A stretch of 64,000 nt of DNA from Fragilaria crotonensis (GCA_022925895.1 JAKSYS010000159.1:38176-102175); one strand, 5' to 3'; shown: positions 10,438 to 21,936, counted from the first letter of the stretch. The notes: generated by a model from the letters alone, not told the origin. Numbers and translations: made by a program.

Positions 10438-13400
10438 ATGCCTTCGACAGCGGTAGTATCACAGATGCCCGCCGTGGATTCGAAGGAAAACGACAAGACA
10501 CGTCCAGCACAGGATGCATTGGATTTCATTGGTCCTGGCGACGCAGTCAAGTCTCTCTTTTCCGTTCCTTATTCGACCGATAGATCTATGAATGTAGCTG
10601 TTCATAACATTGGTGGCACACTTCTTGTGGATGCAGTTGATGAGGAGGATGTTGTTCTCGTCAAGCCAAGACACCGTCGACGTCTAAGACCCTCGACATT
10701 TGATCGGAAGCCTAGTATTCACGAGGACACCTTTGCCCTTGTCACGTCCATGTTGGGAGAGTCATCAATCAGTAGTGGAAGTGCGGATGAAGACAAGGAG
10801 GGTGCGAGCGATGTGAAGAAGAGCCTTCAGGTTCAACTCCGGCCGCTCGACTCAGCGACAGACCTAACGAATCGATTGCCACCCCCTGAATTTCACTCGG
10901 CCATTCCTTTGCCGTCTCGTCCTCGCGATTACATCAAATGGAAGTTTCACGATTTTCAACTTTTGGTGGGATCGGATGCTCTTGTTTATGGAGATAAACA
11001 TGCGGTGCAAGTCGCAGATGCGCATGAAATGCGAGCCATATTGGAGGGACACGAAGAGAGCGTTCGCAGAGGAGACTTTGTCGCGGACCATCAGCTGGAG
11101 CGCTTGCAGCAGCAAGGCAAACCGTCATATGCGCAGGCTTTGAGTGATAGGAAGAAGACTTTTCAGAAACAGAGCTCGTCCTTCTCAGCCCCGGACTTGG
11201 ATCAGGTTCAATTGCAGACATGTATCGTCCCGTCGTCGACGACTCCTCTGGGAGGCCTTTTGTCGGATCAAGTTCAGCAGCAACCCCATCCACTATCGAG
11301 TACCCCTGTGTGTACTGTTATAGATGCCTACCTGGACAATATTATGGCCAATGTTCCACAGCTAGCTCTCTGCTTAAGAGAAAAGGGTTTTATCCAAGCT
11401 GTCAAACTCTTGGAGACCAAAGACATACCTTCGTCGCTCATGCTTCGGTCAACGCTGGAGACGGCAGATGTTTTCTCAATCAGCAAGGTCGATACAACAT
11501 CTGCAGGGGAGCCACTCTTTTCTCCTCAAATCATGGAGATGAATGCATCGACGTTGCTTCAATTCCTCAAGGCGAATTGCAACCGCGATAATGCCACGTA
11601 TTTGCTGCGACGAGAAGCCGGGAACACTGAACTCCAACTCTACGACATTTCGTCGATTGCAGCTCATCGTCAGCGCAAATGGATTTGGTGGTTAGCAACA
11701 ATGTCTTATCGATTCGCACTGCGCCTCGGTCACTTAAGTGCCATGGAATCAGCAGGTCGACGTCGTAGCTTTCGTGCTCGCCAACGCAGTCTCTTGGAGA
11801 ACGCGCTCAATTTGTTGGAAGATCTTGCCGACATGGATGGCTCTGTTCACGAGACACTTTGTGCATCTGTCAGTGAAAACCTTGCCGACACTTTTCTGTG
11901 CACTGCCGTCGACGAAGAAATAGATAAACCGATAGCAGAGAAGCCCGCGACGATATCGTCACCGCCGTATGCTCATGTGTCGGTCGACGCACTTGGAAAG
12001 GCGCAGGATCACCTGAAAAATGGGATCAAGAGATTGCAGCCACTGCTGGAACGCACCAAACTGCAAGCTGGAGATCGACAGGAACGTCGAAATCGCCGTA
12101 AAAAAATTGTCGAAGTGACGGATGAGAATTCTGGTAGCTCTGACGATGAAAAACAAGAACCTGGAGATGAAACTTCCTTGGAACTACAATCTATATCACT
12201 TCAACTGTTCAGTATGCATCACAAGCTAATTAATGTTTCACTCCGACTTGCCGAACACCATTTGAGCAACTACTGGTCATCGAGCGCCATGCAGACTTTG
12301 CGAACCGCCGCTCGAACCATTTCTGATGCTATTGCCTTATTGCGTCTACGTGATCAAGATGACGAGCATCATCTACAAATGAGTTTGCGCTATCAATTTA
12401 CCTGGTTGTGGGAACATTGCGGGCATTTTGCTCGTTCCTTTGCAGCCGATGGCCTTTGGCGGGAACGAGGTCACGCTTGCGGAGATGACGTCATAAGCGT
12501 TTTGCGCGATGTCGAACGAGCAGTCGTGGTTGAGACTGACGGATACAATCCAAACGATTGGTTCAACTTCGTGTTGGGCGATGCACCCATAACGGATGAT
12601 ACCGGGGGCCTAGTCTCCTTGAATGAAGTTGGATCGATTGTGGAGAAGAACTTTGCTACAACCATATCTGAAGTTCAAAAAGCAACCAATGTCCTTGACA
12701 AACAGAAGTTGATTCAACGTGATGAACGAAGAGTCTTAGTCGCCGCGTGCGTCGCATATAGTAGAGCGATTGGAATCTACGAAGAAATTATTCGATTGGA
12801 AGCGAAACGCAACGCAACCGAAGACGACACCCCGCTGGCCCAAGGATCAGGATCGAATGAGTTCTTGTCGCTCCTGCGTCAACGCCTTGGTGATTCATGC
12901 AACGAAATCGGCAAGATCTTGCTTAGGGAACTGCGCCAACTCATGACTGCCAGTAAAGAACGGTCAGCTGCGGAGGTCATGCTTCACTCTGCCCAGTTTT
13001 GGTTTGATCAGGGCCTGCACGCTTTTGAACTATGCAGAGATCTTCGCAACGTTGCTTTGCTGCGATGCAATCTTTGCCAATGTTGGAAAATTCGAGCCAA
13101 TGCCAGCTTTGCTGCGGAGGAAGAAGTGAAGGAAGGGAGCACTCATGCTGAGGAGTGTTTGCAAATAGCAGCCGATCATCTACTTAAAGCTCATGAAGCG
13201 TTATGCGAACGTGATGCCGACCCACCGACGTGGGATATGGTTAGCCAGGAGCTCGCAACGACATTCTTGGTGTTGGGTGTTCGACGGCGCCAGACTGCGC
13301 TAGGGGCAGGAACAACACCTGTTCTTACGCAATCCCTCAGGCTCAGTCCCGGACAGGAACGAGGTATTGTTGATCCAATGGAGCGAGCATTGAAAATCTA

Positions 13401-14010
13401 CGAAGAGTCAAATAATGCTCATCAAGCTGCGGCAGCAAACTACCAGCTGGCACTGTTTTATGCGCGCGTGTGGACATGTCAAAGGGACGAGACGAAGACA
13501 CGCGAAAAATTGTCTGCCGCTTTTCATCATTACGCTTCTGCCCATGCCTACTTTGGGAGCGCACAGTCTGGAAACGAATCGACGTTTGTACTTCTATGTC
13601 TCGATTTATCCAACCTTTACGCCGCCGTTTCCGGGAAGGAATGTCTTTCCAAGGCGCTCGCTAGATGTCTAGACACAACTGACTGCTTCTCACCGACAGT
13701 TGTAGATGCCGCACGGGGACGTGGCGATGAAGCAGAATGGTTTGGTACGATGTCTACGTTAGCGTCGTTGGTTGAGGAGCGTATCTTCAAACTGCTCCTC
13801 AGTCTAGTCAAGGAAGAGAAGGCCGCTGCAGGCGCCGGAGGATCGACGATGCCTCCGTATTACGTTGATGTGTACAGAGCAGCATTGAAGGCCAAAATGG
13901 AGATCAAGCAGCGTAATTTGGATGCCGATGACAAGCCTAGCGTGTTGACTGCCGCCTATGATTTGCTCAGTGCTGTGAAAGCTGTTGATCAACGCCTAAA
14001 CGGTCAATGA
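10438..14010 (+). CDS. EDRF1: EDRF1-like TPR-rich protein
   Basis: A single uninterrupted frame from ATG 10438 gives 1,190 residues. The frame extends upstream only to non-ATG codons, so this ATG is preferred. The N-terminal half carries landmarks of the erythroid differentiation-related factor 1 family: FHDFQLLVGSDALVYG, DNIMANVPQLALCLREKG, a KDIPSSLM segment, and MNASTLLQFLKANC followed by a YDISSIA motif and a Trp-rich RKWIWWLATM. The C-terminal half is helical with TPR-like repeats (LRQRLGDSCNEIGKILLREL; YQLALFYARV). EDRF1 proteins are conserved across animals and plants; the human protein is tied to erythroid gene expression, but the role in algae is unknown. The protein is intact with no intron visible, and it is one of the long open frames that show the unique DNA here is of good base quality. 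Confidence 0.82.
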   Translation: MPSTAVVSQMPAVDSKENDKTRPAQDALDFIGPGDAVKSLFSVPYSTDRSMNVAVHNIGGTLLVDAVDEEDVVLVKPRHRRRLRPSTFDRKPSIHEDTFALVTSMLGESSISSGSADEDKEGASDVKKSLQVQLRPLDSATDLTNRLPPPEFHSAIPLPSRPRDYIKWKFHDFQLLVGSDALVYGDKHAVQVADAHEMRAILEGHEESVRRGDFVADHQLERLQQQGKPSYAQALSDRKKTFQKQSSSFSAPDLDQVQLQTCIVPSSTTPLGGLLSDQVQQQPHPLSSTPVCTVIDAYLDNIMANVPQLALCLREKGFIQAVKLLETKDIPSSLMLRSTLETADVFSISKVDTTSAGEPLFSPQIMEMNASTLLQFLKANCNRDNATYLLRREAGNTELQLYDISSIAAHRQRKWIWWLATMSYRFALRLGHLSAMESAGRRRSFRARQRSLLENALNLLEDLADMDGSVHETLCASVSENLADTFLCTAVDEEIDKPIAEKPATISSPPYAHVSVDALGKAQDHLKNGIKRLQPLLERTKLQAGDRQERRNRRKKIVEVTDENSGSSDDEKQEPGDETSLELQSISLQLFSMHHKLINVSLRLAEHHLSNYWSSSAMQTLRTAARTISDAIALLRLRDQDDEHHLQMSLRYQFTWLWEHCGHFARSFAADGLWRERGHACGDDVISVLRDVERAVVVETDGYNPNDWFNFVLGDAPITDDTGGLVSLNEVGSIVEKNFATTISEVQKATNVLDKQKLIQRDERRVLVAACVAYSRAIGIYEEIIRLEAKRNATEDDTPLAQGSGSNEFLSLLRQRLGDSCNEIGKILLRELRQLMTASKERSAAEVMLHSAQFWFDQGLHAFELCRDLRNVALLRCNLCQCWKIRANASFAAEEEVKEGSTHAEECLQIAADHLLKAHEALCERDADPPTWDMVSQELATTFLVLGVRRRQTALGAGTTPVLTQSLRLSPGQERGIVDPMERALKIYEESNNAHQAAAANYQLALFYARVWTCQRDETKTREKLSAAFHHYASAHAYFGSAQSGNESTFVLLCLDLSNLYAAVSGKECLSKALARCLDTTDCFSPTVVDAARGRGDEAEWFGTMSTLASLVEERIFKLLLSLVKEEKAAAGAGGSTMPPYYVDVYRAALKAKMEIKQRNLDADDKPSVLTAAYDLLSAVKAVDQRLNGQ

Positions 14011-14548
14011 GCAAATCTCCTGGACTGGTCAGCGCAAGAAAAGTGTCGGTCGTGAATGCATTTTCTTCGTTTGAATGCCCAACAATCCCCAGCGCCGCAA
14101 TTGTGAGCCCACCATGTGAGATTTCTTCTAAGAAAATGGAGCTTCTTGATCGCATATTGCGCTGATAATGGAGGAGTGACGACAGGGTATGAATTGCGGT
14201 ATCATGGACTGCGTATGATAGTCTTTGCCGGGGACGACAGCCATTTACAAAGTCTACTAAGTGAATATGCTCAATCCCGGTTACGTTCATATGCCACTAT
14301 ACGAATCAAACATGGTTGACCACGGGCAGCGGGGGAAGGTGATTCCAAAAACATTCGAACGGCTTCCGACGAGAACATATCGATCGTTGGAGTGATTATC
14401 AGTGTAGCCAGAATCGCGACTTGATGTACAATTGATTTTCCAAGACACACTTCACTCCAGCCATCCAAGCTACTGGTAGGATACATGCAATCTAAAGGGT
14501 TAGTCCTGATTTCATACCACTTGGCATCAATTTTACGTCGCTCGTCGC
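14011..14548. other. Intergenic between convergent genes
   Basis: About 540 bp lie between the stop of the EDRF1-like gene and the stop of the minus-strand gene at 14549. It presumably holds the two 3' UTRs. Short open frames exist in all phases, but none has recognisable features. Confidence 0.6.
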
Positions 14549-15181
14549 TCACAAGGTCTGCTCATACGCAGCATCCTTGAACAAGCATTCATGGACCAAC
14601 CAGCAATCCTGTCGAGGTGGTCGGCGTTCTCTTTGCAAGGTCCATAAGAATTCTCGAGTTCGTCCCTGCGCCGGCACAACTTCTGCCAAGACCGTCTGCA
14701 TAGCTCCTCTGGTGGGCGTTCCTGGAATCAAAGGTCCAGTGCTGGTGATTCGCCACGTTTGGGCGTCTACCATGCTCCCAAAGACAGGATTGTTTGCGAA
14801 CTGAATGAATCTTTCCAAGCTCGAGCCCTGAGCTGCACGGCAGCGATCGGAAGAAAAGTTCCAACAGACTTCTAGCCCGGCATTGGCGTATGGTTCGCCA
14901 TTGTGAAGGAGGGCGTCCATGCAAAGCTGGACAATTTCTACGGCTTCGTAGTTGCGACTAGGGAACGCAACGAAATGTTCGTCGACACCGAACAAGGGCG
15001 ATCCCGACGCGGAAGCAATGGTATCACGGTGACGCTCAGGTTCTTCTTCGACATCGAAGAGGCGGGAATCCGACTTTCGGACACTCGCGTGGAGACCGTG
15101 TCCTAACATGACGAAGGGATGTGCATGTTGCGGAAAGATGAAGAGTGTAGCGACAACAGCAAGCGTCAGACGACGGAGCAT
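14549..15181 (-). CDS. Plastid-targeted conserved protein of unknown function
   Basis: The ATG at 15181 is chosen over an in-frame Met farther upstream because it begins a clean signal peptide: MLRRLTLAVVATLFIFP, then a short-side-chain cleavage region with Phe right after (HAHPF). This is the arrangement that sends proteins into complex plastids of diatoms. The mature part (about 190 residues) contains EAVEIVQLCMDALLHNGEP, a Cys-Trp-Asn-Phe-Ser segment, and SLERFIQFANNPVFGSM. These resemble an algal/plant plastid family related to DUF4864, to which the assignment is tentative. No transmembrane helix follows the targeting region, so a soluble stroma protein is likely. The product is 210 residues. 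Confidence 0.68.
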   Translation of the reverse strand: MLRRLTLAVVATLFIFPQHAHPFVMLGHGLHASVRKSDSRLFDVEEEPERHRDTIASASGSPLFGVDEHFVAFPSRNYEAVEIVQLCMDALLHNGEPYANAGLEVCWNFSSDRCRAAQGSSLERFIQFANNPVFGSMVDAQTWRITSTGPLIPGTPTRGAMQTVLAEVVPAQGRTREFLWTLQRERRPPRQDCWLVHECLFKDAAYEQTL

Positions 15182-15799
15182 AATTCGATGAGAGTACTTA
15201 AGGTTGGAAGAGCTGAAGATGTGACCTTCGATCATCAGTGACTTGTTACTTTGTACTCCTATCATTCTTATACTACTACAAATTCACACGAAGTTGTACA
15301 ACAACCAGCACAAAGTGATGTCTTTGAACTGAGAAGTGCCGACAACAAGAATAACAGCTTGTTTTTTTAGTCTTTGTTCGCACCGAAAGCTGACACGTCA
15401 CCCGATGAGAACTTTTGTGACGTCGATTTGGCATCGACGAAGCGGGGCATGACCATGTTATTGCCCATCTTTCCCCTCTCCCTATCCTTAGCGTACCTGA
15501 TGGATGTGCCGTTAGCCGTTTCATGGCTTCACCACGTATCAAGTATCAACTATCAACTCATCAACCATCGATCGCCGGATGCATCGTCTTGCGCATATCA
15601 TACGCCGATTAATCATATGATCATATGTATTACATGAATACTTTACATTTACATATATGCTGAGCACACATTTACAGTCTTGCTGTCATTGCATCTTGTT
15701 CGTTATCTTGTCATTGAACTGCAGGCGACGCCAAGGTGATAATCAATACCATACCAATCTGCTACTTCTATTCCATGTTTATGAACGTCGAGAGTCATC
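15182..15799. promoter_or_regulatory. Divergent promoter region between the plastid protein and RING-PDZ genes
   Basis: 618 bp separate two divergently transcribed starts (15181 minus, 15800 plus), so both promoters must lie here. A TGACGTC core at 15417-15423 (GTGACGTCG) is a CRE/bZIP-type half-palindrome. Repeats of ATCAACTATCAACTCATCAACC occur at 15541-15568. No TATA box stands out. Confidence 0.45.
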
Positions 15800-17361
15800 A
15801 TGTCCTTTGAAGATTGTTCGATATGTCTAGATGCGATGCAACAAACAGATTTCGACCATCCACTGCAATGCGAGATTCATTGTGGTTACAATTTCTGCAA
15901 GAATTGCATTGAATCTTTCATAACGTCCTCTATGGATGAATACATGGAGGCATCTGACGGCAATCGTCACGTCAAAGTTTCTCTTCACTGCCCCAATTGT
16001 CGATCAGATCTGTCCCACACTATTCGTGACACGCTTTTGCTACGCAAAGCCGATGAGTTGTTGAAAATCTACGAGAGTTATAATAAAGATGACACAAAGT
16101 TGACTGCGAAACAATTGCAGCTAAAAGAAGCTCTCCGACAGCCCAAAGTCCAGGCAGCAATTGCTTGTGCTAGACAATCGGAAGCGGAATATTTGGGCCG
16201 TGAGTACAATGCAGTAGAAAGTCCAACTTTATCGCCATCCCAACGGAGCCTAAAATCATCACAAAACAAACTTGACGTCGATTACGAAGAGTGGGGAGTC
16301 GAAATGGATTTAGAGAGTGGTGTTCATAAATCCTTTCGTGAGCCACGATCGCCCTCTCCCCGAGTGCGACGAGAATTACCCAAAACCAAGGTGGATACGT
16401 CCCTGTTTCCTGGATTGGACTATTTTTTAACGGATGACGAGCGCTTCCTCGTAACGGATCTCCTGACACGGGGGGAACCTGACTTGTTGTCGGAAGCGGC
16501 ACAAATACTTCGTTCTGTCGCTCTAGGTAGCAGGAATGCGCCCGCCGTAAAGCCATTGGTTGTCGATGATGACAGCAAGAGGCCGGACAATCCTAAAAGG
16601 CTGACCAAACTTTCCTCCGTCTTCGAACTGATTGCTGATTCAGAAAAGGCACATCTGGACCGTCATGTGAAGGAGTTTCAGAAGATATCTGGAAAACCAG
16701 CGATTCAAACGTATACTCGTCCTGCTGTGGTCCGAGCGACGCAACACCGAGCGTTGGAACGAGATTTGAAACGACAGGCTCATTTTAAGAAGCTCTTCCC
16801 GATTCCGGTTCGCATGCCAAAGTCGATCGAAATTGATCTCGGCGGAACATTAGATATGCTCTTTGTGGATGGTGAATGGAATGGTGCGAACCTTGTGTAC
16901 TTGGATGCCAATGTTTGTGCTAGCGAAATCCTTGACAATTCTCTAACTCGCTTGCCTTTTCTATACTCAATATTCTAGGAACTGTGATGGACGCCTATTC
17001 GAAGCTTTCGATCAGCTATACGGGTAAAGTGACTCAAAAGAAACCCCAAAATCCCAGCGTTTATACCGTCCTCGGTGAAAATGGTACATCTGGCGACATT
17101 CAAATCGAACTTCCTGGCCAACCTCGCGTTCTCATACGCGATGCTGGAAGGGACGCTGGACATCAGGGTGCAGTTAGAGGTGATGTCGTGACGCACTTGA
17201 ACGGCGAATCGGTAGGCACCATGACTTCTGGGATGATTTTAGATTTCATTGCTGCCGCGAAGCTGCGAGGCGAGCGAACGCTAACCGTGACGCTCAATGC
17301 GGAACGGTCGGTTGCAGAAGCATTGAAGCGGCGGGCTATAGCTGTTGCGGCATTGTGGTAA
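15800..17361 (+). CDS. RING-finger plus PDZ-domain protein, two exons
   Basis: Exons 15800-16883 and 16979-17361 give 488 residues. The 95-nt intron has a GTGCGA donor, a CTCTAAC branch-like motif and a pyrimidine-rich TATTCTAG acceptor. Without splicing the frame stops at 16978, while the PDZ part lies in the frame that splicing restores. The N-terminus is a RING finger: CSICLDAM, then HCGYNFCKNCIESF, a spacer of about 25 residues, and CPNCRSDL, with cysteine/histidine spacing of an E3 ubiquitin ligase. The middle is low-complexity and Ser/Pro/Arg-rich. The C-terminus has a PDZ fold: RVLIRDAGRDAGHQGAVRGD, then VVTHLNGESVGTM. It probably acts as an E3 ligase that recruits partners through the PDZ domain; substrates are unknown. 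Confidence 0.75.
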
Positions 17362-17993
17362 ACCCGAAGTCAACCAAAGTGATGTTTCTCGTTGTTTGTA
17401 CTCGAGTTCTCCGTTATTCCTGCAATTGTAGATGGAGAGCGTGCCATGTGGGTGGATGATTCAATGGTGACTGTGCCTGTCTCGTCGAGAACAAAGACTC
17501 GTCCTCTCACCTGTGTCTCTCTAGCTATCATGTATATCAGATGTCGTGAAGCTTAGCCTGCCTAGCCGGTAGGGGCACTCTTATTATGTATCATAAGATC
17601 CAAGCCGTACTTCACTCCCACAGGAATAAGGTAATGCGTACTCCCAGGATACGATATATACATTGATAACGGGCGTTATTGTACCCATCGTCCGTGACGC
17701 GCAACGGCCGACGATGAGATTTGGCGCGACAAGATATTAAGATACGACTCTGGTGTACTTGAACTCGGAGTAGAAGGTACTACCTCGTAGTTTGTACAGT
17801 ACGTATACTGGTAGCAGGTGTGAATGGACTAGTACCGTACCTGGTACTAGTACCACGGGTACACAGTGTGATGGACGACGGAATGCGTTCGAGGGACCTG
17901 TCGCCACCTCATTTTTTCACGAAGAATGGTCTTCCGTAGCTCCACCCATCACGATTTGCTTCTGCATACAGTCGTACGAAACGATATCGAACC
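17362..17993. other. Intergenic with a GTAC-rich island
   Basis: 632 bp hold no gene. At 17760-17870 there is a dense set of GTAC tetramers (TTTGTACAGTACGTATACT, CCTGGTACTAGTACC) just ahead of the DUF4079 gene start, similar to islands upstream of other genes in this window. Confidence 0.6.
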
Positions 17994-18826
17994 ATGAGAG
18001 TGTTGCCTTTTCTCCTCGCCTTCTTGGGCACAGCCGCTGCCTTCGTGCCTTCCATCATGACGAAGGAACCAGTTCAGATTCGTGGTCCGAGACCGACCAC
18101 GACCGAGCTCCATGCTTGTGAGTAGCAGGATTGCGACAGCCGTAGCTCACGCGCGTTGTTCTAACCTTTTCAATAAAACTATCCTCACCGACTCCTCCCC
18201 CGCAGATGATTTCTTCGCCGGCGTTTCCCCTGCTGTGCAATCCTATGTCAACATTTGGTACGTGCCTTCTCAATGAGCTGAATCGACTTAGTAAAGCATA
18301 TTTCCTCAAGACACTCTGACACCATGATCTTTCCTACTTACTATGCAGGACACCCATGTTTCACAGTGCAGTGGATTCCGGTTTACTGCCCAACTTCCTT
18401 TTGAAGTGGGGTCACGGAGCGGCTATGAGCAGTGTTTTGTTGTCGATGGGTCTGATCGGTTCTTGGATGGGATGGCAAATTCGTTCTGGCAACGGGGAAG
18501 AAACAAACGCATTGACCATGGGAGAATCGATTCGCGACACGCATCCCAAAGTCATGGCCGGCGCCTTTTTCTTCTTTCTACTAGGCGGTCAGGGCGGTTT
18601 GGTCTTGTTGGACACGCAGGGCGGTTCGATTTTAGAATCTCCGCATGCCATTTCCGCATTGGTCGGAATGTCGCTTTTGGCCGTCCAAGCGGCACTTCCC
18701 TTTCTGCCGTCGGGTCGGAGTGAGTTCGGACGTGCGGCCCACGCCTACTTGGGATCAGCGACTATTGTGGCGTTATTTGCGCACATGGCAACAGGAATCC
18801 AACTTGGGCTGACGGCGTTGGACTAA
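17994..18826 (+). CDS. Plastid DUF4079 membrane protein, three exons
   Basis: Exons are 17994-18117, 18206-18257 and 18349-18826; introns are 88 and 91 nt with GTGAGT...CGCAG and GTACGT...TGCAG borders. The product is 217 residues. It starts with signal peptide MRVLPFLLAFLGTAAAFVPS, whose AAAFVP is the Phe-containing motif diagnostic of diatom plastid import. The mature protein is hydrophobic, with about four membrane helices (LSMGLIGSWMGWQI; MAGAFFFFLLGGQGGLVLL; LVGMSLLAVQAALPFL; LGSATIVALFAHMATGI). His residues at HAAM-type and AHMATGIQLG positions fit the cytochrome-b561-like DUF4079 family found in cyanobacteria and plastids. A thylakoid location is inferred; the biochemical role is unknown. 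Confidence 0.8.
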
Positions 18827-19558
18827 TGTGGGCGAGGGAGGCATGGTTCGGGTTTCGGGTTCGGTGAAGGCTTGCACCAGCGACTGGTACAGTACTATGA
18901 TTAGATTAAGTTGCTTATCAAGCTATGCCGCTGTTTAGCTCACGCAGCTCTTTCAAGGCTGCGGCGGACATGAAAGCCATGATGTCATTTGAACTTTGTG
19001 TCGACGTGATTCGCATGCCATAATATGACCTAGGAAACGAAGGAAACCTGTCTGTAGGGTGATCTCTGGTGTGAGTCACAGTTTGCTACAGGGTACAGGG
19101 CACGTAGTCTGTGAGCTTTTATCAACAAAATGTCATTTGAAGGTCGCGTGTGTTTCATCGTAGAAGCCCTCACTACTGTACCGGTTCTCTACTAGTTGAT
19201 ATGAGTAGCCCTGGCTCCTGGCGTCCTGATCCCTACCCCAGGCATCCTATGATCCTAAGAGTATGGATTTGTGTCCGAAAACCTTAAAATAACATACGAC
19301 AGTATACTCCGGAGTATTGAGGATCATCGTACACACACAAAAATAAACATGCTATATGCGTCACCAAATAAGTGGAATGAGTAGCCGGGTTTTCTTCCGG
19401 GAGGGGTGTTCTTCATGATTGAATCACATTGTGTTGAATGCAATAGATGCCCTGATCCAGCACCAAATGCAATGGGCATGCCTGTTTCCAATCAATCTCC
19501 CAAGCCCATGTAGAAACCCACAAAGTTTCAACCAGGCCATTGAGTTGAATACGGCCTC
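18827..19558. other. Intergenic, 3' side of DUF4079 gene and edge of transposon debris
   Basis: No gene is seen. It contains ordinary AT/GC-mixed sequence. From about 19400 onward it runs into degenerate hAT-like sequence. Confidence 0.5.
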
Positions 19559-19812
19559 AAGGTGTGGCAATGCAATCTGAAGACATCCCAGGTGATCGGT
19601 GTGCTGTGCCTATGCTGCATTTACATTGACAAGCAAACATGTCAATTGTGGTCATGCAGCAAGGCGCCAACAAATGGCCAACATTATAGGCAGTTTGTCG
19701 CAGGATTGGGCTCTGTGTTTGTTAACAACACAGCATCGGTTGAATCCGATTTCTCTGTCTTAAAATGGGAAATGGATGAGTTTCGGTCATCCATGGCCAG
19801 TCTCACACTGTG
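19559..19812 (+). pseudogene. hAT transposase C-terminal remnant, interrupted by the Gypsy element
   Basis: The short frame ends with ASVESDFSVLKWEMDEFRSS and MASLTL, which is typical of the dimerisation region at the end of hAT transposases (a nearly invariant Glu-Ser-Asp-Phe-Ser stretch followed by a Trp-containing Lys-rich patch). It is cut at the CTGTG target site of the LTR element; the sequence resumes after 25043 and soon reaches a stop. No catalytic part remains. Confidence 0.5.
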
Positions 19813-20196
19813 TGCCCTACGCGCGAAGTAATCAGTTTTATTTTGGAGGCTAATTTGTAGCTAGTTTTAAAGGATTAATAGTTGCACCTTATTAAAAGTT
19901 ATGAGACTAGTTTTTAAAACAAGAGAGCAGTCCCATCCTTGGTGGGATTGGACTGTTCTCTTTCATTCATCTAGGAGACTCAGTGAGTCTCCAAGAGATG
20001 TCAGACAGTTCTCATTCTACTGTTGTACGGTTGTACTGTTGTACAGGATCAGTGTTCTATTGTTGCACTGTACTATGGTATTACTAGTCTACCGGTATAT
20101 CCAAGTACTATACATGGCCATTGTATTGTAGTACTGGATACTAGTAATATAGTATACTGTATCGCACTACGCTAAGGGCACGTGCGGTGTACTGCA
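19813..20196 (-). repeat. Gypsy 3' LTR (384 bp)
   Basis: Bounded by TGCCCTACGCG and ...TGTACTGCA. It holds many GTAC/TGTAC motifs (20010-20190) like those in host intergenic islands, and the inverted GGAGACTCAGTGAGTCTCC at 19974-19992. It matches the other LTR apart from two short indels. Confidence 0.93.
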
Positions 20197-20205
20197 CTCG
20201 CTTCC

Positions 20206-21187
20206 CTAATTGGGCGGTACGCGTTCTTTATATGGTGTTAGTCGACGTATGTTGACACGTTCATTGACAATGCCACGTTGAATGCGTACTGTACCATTAG
20301 CATAGGTTTCAGTAATCCGATAAGGTCCCGTACGTGGGGCGGATAATTTGGAGATCAGTCCTGGTTTTTCTAGTAGGACTTTTTCGCCAACACGGTACTC
20401 GTGTTCAATGCGTTTAGCATTTTCCTTTTTATTATTGGCGTTAATAGTATCTTGCTTACGTTGTCTTATCCTAGCCCAATCCGTCTTTAATTGGATGGGC
20501 AACAACATGTCGCGTCCAAATACTAACTGTCCGGGTGTAGCATCTAATGTAGTATGTACTGTACTACGATTGCCCACGCAGCTGCACTTAGAACGGTCCC
20601 CAAGGGTCATTCGCATCGAGTTCTTTTTGTTCGAGTTCGAATGTCCGAAGTGCATTACCCAGTACTTGATGTACTCGTTCTACAATACCGTTTGATTGTG
20701 GGTTGTAACTGGATGACGGTTTTTCTTTCATACCATAATTCTCGCACATTTGTTTGAATTGTGCTTTGAATTCGGAACCGTTATCATACCCTATATGTTG
20801 GGGTCGTGGATATCTCGTCAACCACGTATTATTAAACGCTTCCATAACAGTATGTGCGTTCTTATCTGGTATTGCTATGACTTCGAACCATCCTGTTACG
20901 GGATCAATCATAGTCAACGCACGAAGTGTATGCGTAGACGTTGGAGTACGTACAACGTATGGTCCAATCAAGTCTACGTTTACACGAGACCAGGGAAGTT
21001 CTTCAGCTTCCTTAGGAGGTAAGTGTCCATACTTCTTCCTTTGTTTCTTAAATAGTTGACACGTACGACACGTCTTACAGAATGTCTCAACGTGACTACG
21101 TAATTTTGGCCACGTACATGTTTGTCGTATCGTTGCTTCAGTGCGTGATTCGCCTGGGTGTGCTAGATACTCATGATACCAAGCCAC
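20206..21187 (-). pseudogene. pol: Gypsy integrase, frameshifted
   Basis: The 21187-20588 frame has the HHCC finger (HEYLAHPG ... CKTCRTCQ) and all three catalytic acids: Asp in NVDLIGPY, Asp in GYDNGSEF, Glu in NGIVERVHQ. The C-terminal part continues in the 20655-20206 frame with the GVGEK-type core HEYRVGEKVLLE and GPYRITETYANGTVRI. The stop at 20206 lies ten bases inside the 3' LTR border. Confidence 0.88.
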
Positions 21188-21344
21188 TACGCGTTGTTGA
21201 AGTTGAATAGGAATATATATTTTCCTTGGTACGTAATGACCTCAACTCCTTCAATTGTTTTGGTATTGAAGTTCTGACTTTTGATTTCGCTTCTTCGTTT
21301 AAGCTCATTATCTAACCGTTGGTATTTAGCGATTAGCATAGGAC

Positions 21345-21936
21345 TTAACGGAAAGTCAGTTTCTTTAACGTCTGTTTTGTCATGAAGATGTAAGCCATCG
21401 TATCATTTGTAGGCTCTGTTGGTAACTTCTCATTGAAGTTCGCATCTAATCTTGACAAGGCGTCAGCAATGACGTTCTTTTCTCCTTTTATATGTAGAAA
21501 GGTAGGTCCAAACTCTTCTATCAGGAGTCTCCATCGTATTATACGATCAGTGGACATTTTCTGATATAGGAGATTCTTATGATCGGTATGTACTATCAGT
21601 TTTGACCTAATAGTATATTTTTGAATTCCTTAAGTGTTTCTACTATGGATAACAGCTCTTGTTCACCAGTCGTAACGTTTTGAGCGCTGTTAAGTTTCCT
21701 ACTGTAGAAAGCTAACGGACGGTCATTTTGCATTATGACTGCTCCCAGTTGATAATCACTGGAGTCCGTATAAATGTGAAAGTCTTTGAGAAGTCAGGAT
21801 AAGCCAGTAATGTCTCTCGACTTATTATGGCCTTAATGTCTTCAAATGCTTTCTGTTCTTTATCGTGCCAAATAAATTTAGCTTTGGCAGAACACAGCGC
21901 CGTAAGCGGTGCTAGTATGTGACTTCTACGCGCCAC
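21345..21936 (-). pseudogene. pol: Gypsy RT connection/RNase H region, frameshifted
   Basis: Pieces 21936-21733 ([34 protein letters not shown]) and 21557-21345 (IIRWRLLIEEFGPTFLHIKG, NVIADALSRLD) are the start and end of the tethered RNase H domain. The NVIADALSR end motif is characteristic. The middle at 21560-21730 is in a different frame. Confidence 0.8.

Noticed and set aside
11220-11591. Open frame of 123 codons on the plus strand inside the EDRF1-like gene
   Set aside because: It lies fully within the 1,190-codon gene in another frame and has no domain signature.
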